NCBI GenBank assembly: GCA_015060485.1
Contig: SUYI01000009.1
Span: 1 to 64,000 of the forward strand
Length of the DNA stretch: 64,000 nucleotides
From: Prevotella sp.
Lineage (GTDB): Bacteria > Bacteroidota > Bacteroidia > Bacteroidales > Bacteroidaceae
Direction: 5' to 3'
Below the pieces are notes generated by a model. The model saw only the letters and a list, made by a program, of their open reading frames with translations, searched no databases and was not told where the DNA came from. Position numbers and translations under genes: made by a program. Below, piece after piece: positions 59,346-64,000 of this stretch; position 1 is the first letter of the stretch; the number at the start of each line of letters is the position of its first letter.

Positions 59346-62300
59346 ATGAAGAAACAAATCATGATGCTGATGGCTGTGCTGCTGATATGCACGACATCAA
59401 TTGCATGGGACACGTTGGCAGCCTTAAATGGAGTCATCAATGTAACATTTGTCATCGAACCAGAAGGGGCTGGCAATGTGCTGTTGAGTGGTCAGAAAAA
59501 GACCTCTGCCCAAGCGTTTTCAGGAAAGGAGATGACCATTTCTGCACAAACTAATCCTGGTTACGTGTTTGCCGGTTGGTATATCAACGACGAACTGAAA
59601 GGCACTGATGCTTCTCAGTTTAAGTTTATGACTGGCGAGAGTGATATGACTGTTGTCGCCAAGTTCAAGCAGTTGGCAGCCAGTACCCTTGTTCTTGCCG
59701 TCAGGTCTGATTGTGAGGGCAGGGGAACGGTAGGAGTTACTCCGGTGGGTACTACGACAGAAAGCGGCTATAAGTACACTGCCGGAACCCAGATTACGGT
59801 AAAGGCTATACCCAACAAAGGTTTTTGCTTCGATTACTGGGAGGATGCTAACGGAAAACAAGTATCTACCAATGCTAACTATACGTTTAACATCGATAGT
59901 GATGTGATGCTCTATGCCGTATTCTCGAAACTCGAGAACTACAATGCCGACCTCATCAGCTTCCCAGGTTGTGAGGGCTATGGCCGCTTTACGACGGGTG
60001 GCCGCATGGTCGACAGTCGTGGCTCGAAGGTGTATTACGTAACGCGTTTGGACGATACGGGTGAAGAAGGCACTTTCCGCTGGGCTGTAACAACGGGCGA
60101 CGACACGCCTCGCACTGTGCTCTTCAAGGTCTCTGGCACCATCTTCCTGACCAAGAATGTCGATGTCAAGTCGAATACCACTATTGCCGGACAGACGGCT
60201 CCTGGCGGTGGCATCTGTTTGGCAGGCTATCGGGTGAAGCTGGGTTCGAATATCATCATCCGCCATCTGCGTTTTCGTGCTGGCGACCTGCCCAACAAGA
60301 GTATGTCACCCCTGGGTGTTGAAAATGTCGAGAACATTGTGCTCGACCATTGTTCCCTAAGCTGGTCCATGGAGGAGAATCTGACACTCTATGACAACAA
60401 CAATACCACCACTCAGTGGTGCATCTTTGCCGAGGGGCTCTACGACTCGCGCAACTCGAAAGGTAACCGTGCTTACGGCGCCCAGTGGGGAGGCAAGCGC
60501 AGTACCATGCATCATTGTCTGTTTGCTCACAATAATTCTCGCTCTCCCCGATTCAACGGCGTTCGACCTGAGAACCACGATCGTCAGGCCGTCAACGAGT
60601 TTACTAACAATGTCATCTACAACTGGGGCAGCGTCAATGCCATCTACGGCGGCGAGAACTCAGCAGGCGGTACCACCGACTATAACCGCGTCTACATGAT
60701 TAACAACTACTACCGCCCAGGTCCTGCCACGAAGGATGCCACAGGCAGTCGGCGCTACTGGTGTTCAGCCAGCGGTGATTCCAATGGCGTGGGACAGTGG
60801 TATCTGAAAGGTAATAAGTTCGAGCTCTCCAGCAAGTGGGCGCCATCGACCAATATATGGAAGGACGAGGAACTGCAGAAGGTCAACGATGATAACTACT
60901 ATGGGTTTGTCGCTAACAATGCCTCACGAGCTATGAATTTCTGGTCGTTGTCACCCTCGCAGGCTTTGGCTGACAAAGCACTGCTTACTAGCATTGTCGA
61001 CGAACTGGGCTATACCGCCTACGAGTCTGCCGATGAGGCTTACGCAAAGGTTGTCACGCAGGCGGGAGCTTCCTTGCCCCGCTATGATGAGGTAGACAAA
61101 CGCGTTCTTGCTGAGGCTGCAGGGACACAGGACCCGCAGTTTGGCGGCGCCCGGGGCTCGAAGTCAGGTATCATCGACTCGCCCTACGACATCACCCTCC
61201 TGTCGCACGACGACTTCGCGGCTCTCTACGAAGGCGATAATGCCGCTGACGATAAGGAAATCGACATCACGTGCTATCCCCGCCTGCAACCGATGGCTGA
61301 CGACTATGCTTGTCAGGTCGTTGATACCGATGGCGACGGACTGCCCGACGCTTACGAAACCTTGGTGAGCCTGAATCCCAACGACGCTACTGACGGCATG
61401 AAGCTGACGGAGAGCGGATACAGTAATTTGGAAGTGTTCCTCAATGGCGTTGCCGACGGACAGATTGATGCCAAGAAGTACACCCATCACCAGCCAGAAG
61501 AGCAGATATCAGTAGAGTACATTTGGTTTGTCAGCAAGGAAGGGACGCCCGAGAGCGTTGTTCATTCTGTCACCACCATTCAGGAGGCCGTCAACCTTGC
61601 TCCGGAGGGCAGCATTATCCTGATTTATCCCGGTATCTACAACGAACATGTTCAGATAGACAAACCCAACCTCCACCTGATGGGTATGTCGAAGCAGAAC
61701 ACCATCATCACGTGGGACAAGACCGCCGCAGAAGGAGGGGTTGACAACACTGCGACGGTCAACGTCACAGCGAATGACGTGTCGTTCGACAACCTCACCA
61801 TTCGCAACACCCGCCAGAACGAAGGTCAGGCGCTGGCACTCTACACCAAGGCCGACCGCATCGTCATCACCTCGTGCAACCTCGAGGGCTGGCAGGACAC
61901 CTACCGCACGGGCAAGGACGGGCAGCGCCACTTGGTGCGCAACTCTAGGATAACGGGTACCACCGACTTCATCTATGGCGCTGGCGAGGCCTATTTCGAT
62001 GCCGACACCCTTGTGGTGGTTCGCACGTCGAATGTCATTGTGGCTCCTGACCACGCATCAGCCCGCTATGGCTATGTCTTCTCCAACTGTGTTATTGATG
62101 CCCAACAGAATGGCAGCACCACAGCCTTGGGTCGTCCGTGGGGCAACAAACCCAAGGTCAGTTTCCTGAATACTCGCCTCACCCCGAACGTCAGCATCAC
62201 TGCTGAAGGCTGGAACAACATGGGCGGACTGCCCATTCAGATGGCTGAATATAACACGACGGATGCCGATGGTAATGCAGTCGACTTGAGTCAGCGTCGC

Positions 62301-62798
62301 ACGGCATTCACGGGTGAAAGCGGCTCGTGCACCAGTAAGGCGGTACTTACTCCCGTCGAGACCAACAGCTACAAACTCGACTACGTGCTGCGCGGCACCG
62401 ACGGCTGGGATGCCGACTGGCAAGGCTTTACGCTGCCCGCTCCTGTGCTGACCAGTTATGGCGCCATCACCCATTGGCGTGACGACACGGGCTTTGCCCA
62501 GGGATATATTGTGACCAATGCAGAGGGCAGGGTATGGTTTACCGCGAATCCTCATTATATCAATGCGTCCGAGCCTGTTACCGTCCGCGCTTTCAGCCGT
62601 TATGGCGTATTGGGTGAGCCGGCCTATTTCGACCAAGTCACGGCCATTCGTGCCACGACGTCACAGGCTGACGTCGTCCGGCGCCAGTACTTTACGCCCG
62701 ACGGCCGTCAGGTCAGCCGCCTGCAGCACGGCGTGACCATCGTTCGCGAGACGCTCTCCGACGGTATGTCGAGAACAACAAAAGTCGTTGCAAAATAA
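59346..62798 (+). CDS. Pectate lyase (PL1)-pectin methylesterase (CE8) fusion
   Basis: The ORF track starts at 59250 across the terminator; the ATG at 59346 with a signal peptide (MKKQIMMLMAVLLICTTSIA) is the true start, giving 1150 residues. Two InlB-like B-repeats (GYVFAGWYINDE, GFCFDYWEDANG; about 25-195) lead to a PL1 lyase (FPGCEGYGRF, KVSGTIFLTKNVDV, TIAGQTAPGGG; about 200-600). A calcium-type DTDGDGLPDAYE spacer follows, then a CE8 esterase (about 720-1000: GQALALYTKADR, GWQDTYRTG, GTTDFIYGAG, LGRPW). CE8 frees methyl groups so the lyase can cut pectate. The end resembles a type IX sorting domain. Confidence 0.9.
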   Translation: MKKQIMMLMAVLLICTTSIAWDTLAALNGVINVTFVIEPEGAGNVLLSGQKKTSAQAFSGKEMTISAQTNPGYVFAGWYINDELKGTDASQFKFMTGESDMTVVAKFKQLAASTLVLAVRSDCEGRGTVGVTPVGTTTESGYKYTAGTQITVKAIPNKGFCFDYWEDANGKQVSTNANYTFNIDSDVMLYAVFSKLENYNADLISFPGCEGYGRFTTGGRMVDSRGSKVYYVTRLDDTGEEGTFRWAVTTGDDTPRTVLFKVSGTIFLTKNVDVKSNTTIAGQTAPGGGICLAGYRVKLGSNIIIRHLRFRAGDLPNKSMSPLGVENVENIVLDHCSLSWSMEENLTLYDNNNTTTQWCIFAEGLYDSRNSKGNRAYGAQWGGKRSTMHHCLFAHNNSRSPRFNGVRPENHDRQAVNEFTNNVIYNWGSVNAIYGGENSAGGTTDYNRVYMINNYYRPGPATKDATGSRRYWCSASGDSNGVGQWYLKGNKFELSSKWAPSTNIWKDEELQKVNDDNYYGFVANNASRAMNFWSLSPSQALADKALLTSIVDELGYTAYESADEAYAKVVTQAGASLPRYDEVDKRVLAEAAGTQDPQFGGARGSKSGIIDSPYDITLLSHDDFAALYEGDNAADDKEIDITCYPRLQPMADDYACQVVDTDGDGLPDAYETLVSLNPNDATDGMKLTESGYSNLEVFLNGVADGQIDAKKYTHHQPEEQISVEYIWFVSKEGTPESVVHSVTTIQEAVNLAPEGSIILIYPGIYNEHVQIDKPNLHLMGMSKQNTIITWDKTAAEGGVDNTATVNVTANDVSFDNLTIRNTRQNEGQALALYTKADRIVITSCNLEGWQDTYRTGKDGQRHLVRNSRITGTTDFIYGAGEAYFDADTLVVVRTSNVIVAPDHASARYGYVFSNCVIDAQQNGSTTALGRPWGNKPKVSFLNTRLTPNVSITAEGWNNMGGLPIQMAEYNTTDADGNAVDLSQRRTAFTGESGSCTSKAVLTPVETNSYKLDYVLRGTDGWDADWQGFTLPAPVLTSYGAITHWRDDTGFAQGYIVTNAEGRVWFTANPHYINASEPVTVRAFSRYGVLGEPAYFDQVTAIRATTSQADVVRRQYFTPDGRQVSRLQHGVTIVRETLSDGMSRTTKVVAK

Positions 62799-62813
62799 AT
62801 TAAGGAATAGTTT

Positions 62814-64000
62814 ATGAAGCAATATTTTCTGACATTAGTTGCAGCCCTGACGGCATGTGTCGCCTGGGCGCAAGATGCCAGGCTGCTGGCCTTCCCCACG
62901 GCCGAGGGCTTTGGCAAGTATGCTTCTGGCGGACGCGGGGGCAAGGTTGTCGAGGTGACGAATCTCGGCGACTCGGGCGAGGGCTCCCTGCGCTGGGCTT
63001 TGACCGAGGCTGGCCGCGAGAATGCCACTATCGTGTTCCGCGTCAGTGGCATCATCGACATCGGACCCAATCCGCAGCGTAAGGGTGAGCGCTCCATTCG
63101 TGCCAAACTGAGGAATGTCACCATTGCGGGGCAGACGGCTCCTGGAGAGGGCATTCTGCTGCGTGGCGGCAAGCTGAATTTAGGCGGTTCCGAGAATGTC
63201 ATCATCCGCAACATACGTTCGCGACTGGGCGTGCTCGGGCTACAGCGCGTTGAGGGTGAGAGCGACGCCGACTACAAGAAACGCTGCTTCATCGAGGGTG
63301 GGGCCATTGGCATCGAGAATGCCCGTAATATCATTGTCGACCACTGCTGCTTTGGCTGGAGCGGCGAGGAGAATGTTACCATGTACGACAACCATTATAC
63401 GACGATGCAGTGGTGCATCATCCATGAGGGACTCCATGATGCAGGCCATAAGAAGGGCATCAGGGGCTATGGCTGTCAGTGGGGTGGGTCGCCTGCTACG
63501 TTCCATCACAATTTGCTGGTCCACAACGATAGCCGTTCAGCGCGCATCAATGGTGCTTCGAATCCCAATGGCGACAAGAATGTCTTCTTGGAATACCAGA
63601 ACAACGTCAACTACAACTGGGGACGCCGCAATTCCTGCTACGGCGGCGAGAACGAGGCAGGCGAGGGTAGTTCGCACGAGTGCAACTTCGTTGGAAACTA
63701 CTATAAGCCCGGTCCTGCCCATCCCGACGACAATGTGTTCATCGAACTCTCACAAGCTCGTAAGGGCAAACAGCTTACGTCGCCTTCCCGTTGGTTCATC
63801 AACGACAATGTGATGGAGGGTGTGACGTCGCGCGACAACTGGACACTCATCAGCAATCGGACTGACTATACCATCGGGCAGCAGAAGTCCACGCTGCGTT
63901 TACAGCCTGCGGAATATCAGTATTATCTCACGAAGGCCGAATCTGCCAAGAAGGCCTATAAGAAAGTGTTGGCGAAGGCAGGTACTGTTCATCGCGACGC
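62814..64000 (+). CDS. Pectate lyase PL1, 3' end outside window
   Basis: Not in the ORF track because no stop lies in the window. From ATG at 62814: signal peptide (MKQYFLTLVAALTACVAWAQ), then FPTAEGFGKYASGGRGG, TIAGQTAPGEGILLRGG, DHCCFGWSGEENVTMYDN and YGGENEAGEG, the same PL1 layout as the previous enzyme's lyase part. It begins 15 bp after that gene, so the two form a pectin-degrading unit. Cleaves polygalacturonate by beta-elimination outside the cytoplasm. At least 395 residues are seen and the frame runs past base 64000. Confidence 0.92.
   Translation, partial: MKQYFLTLVAALTACVAWAQDARLLAFPTAEGFGKYASGGRGGKVVEVTNLGDSGEGSLRWALTEAGRENATIVFRVSGIIDIGPNPQRKGERSIRAKLRNVTIAGQTAPGEGILLRGGKLNLGGSENVIIRNIRSRLGVLGLQRVEGESDADYKKRCFIEGGAIGIENARNIIVDHCCFGWSGEENVTMYDNHYTTMQWCIIHEGLHDAGHKKGIRGYGCQWGGSPATFHHNLLVHNDSRSARINGASNPNGDKNVFLEYQNNVNYNWGRRNSCYGGENEAGEGSSHECNFVGNYYKPGPAHPDDNVFIELSQARKGKQLTSPSRWFINDNVMEGVTSRDNWTLISNRTDYTIGQQKSTLRLQPAEYQYYLTKAESAKKAYKKVLAKAGTVHRD

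Overview
The window looks like a chromosome segment of a Bacteroidales bacterium, most likely a gut or rumen Prevotellaceae (Prevotella / Xylanibacter / Segatella type). The signs are Bacteroidetes-type -7 promoter boxes (TAnnTTTG), SusC/SusD-like genes, surface lipoprotein export signals, a bifunctional GH10-CE1 enzyme with the layout of Prevotella Xyn10D-Fae1A, and cassette genes (DUF4248, HU-HIG, smalltalk, VirE-type primase) seen in this order of bacteria.

Layout. 1-8.7 kb: end of a xylan-degradation cluster (esterase cut by the window edge, CE15-GH97 fusion, GH3 with PA14, GH10-CE1), all exported. 8.9-14.1 kb: housekeeping genes (alaS, tRNA-Lys, tdk, rsmI, a coiled-coil lipoprotein). 14.3-23.9 kb: a SusC/SusD locus without CAZymes but with a zinc metallohydrolase lipoprotein, a DUF4302 lipoprotein and a secreted protein. 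24-43 kb: accessory region. Its outer parts are a cassette: smalltalk peptide, HU-HIG protein, DUF4248, a KilAC-type protein, several small unknowns, a VirE_N/DUF3987 primase-helicase and an M15 peptidase. AT-richer defence cargo sits between DUF4248 and the KilAC gene: a five-gene restriction-like operon, a convergent AbiE pair and a two-gene unknown unit. 43.1-52 kb: two tandem M6 metalloproteases, then an orphan PTS IIC, an exported KduI and an ExuT-like transporter (uronate use). 52-58 kb: nitroreductase, a stand-alone NrdJ C-terminal protein, folB, an amidase, an MCE protein and dnaA. 58.1-64 kb: a secreted protein and two pectate lyases, one fused to a pectin methylesterase, the second cut by the window edge.

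The most interesting part is 25.3-36.9 kb. Two DpnII-type GATC methyltransferases (DpnM-like and DpnA-like) bracket a winged-helix protein, a fusion of a PD-(D/E)xK nuclease to a DndB-like DGQHR domain, and an SF2 helicase, all nearly without gaps. No DpnB-type endonuclease is seen, so this may be a restriction system of uncommon composition. Upstream is a strongly folded stretch of about 300 nt with its own promoter and terminator. Three promoter-linked RNA elements in the cassette share a CGAG-loop hairpin whose stems change in a compensating way.

A second theme is repeats inserted in frame into genes. Two GC-rich palindromic families and at least two AT-rich repeats lie inside alaS, the CE15-GH97 enzyme, the HU-HIG protein, the primase and others without breaking the frames. 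A third theme is a C-terminal motif, NLxGQRV-x4-(K/R)GLVI, shared by four otherwise unlike exported proteins, probably a sorting tag. All calls come from reading the sequence and from family knowledge; no database search was run.
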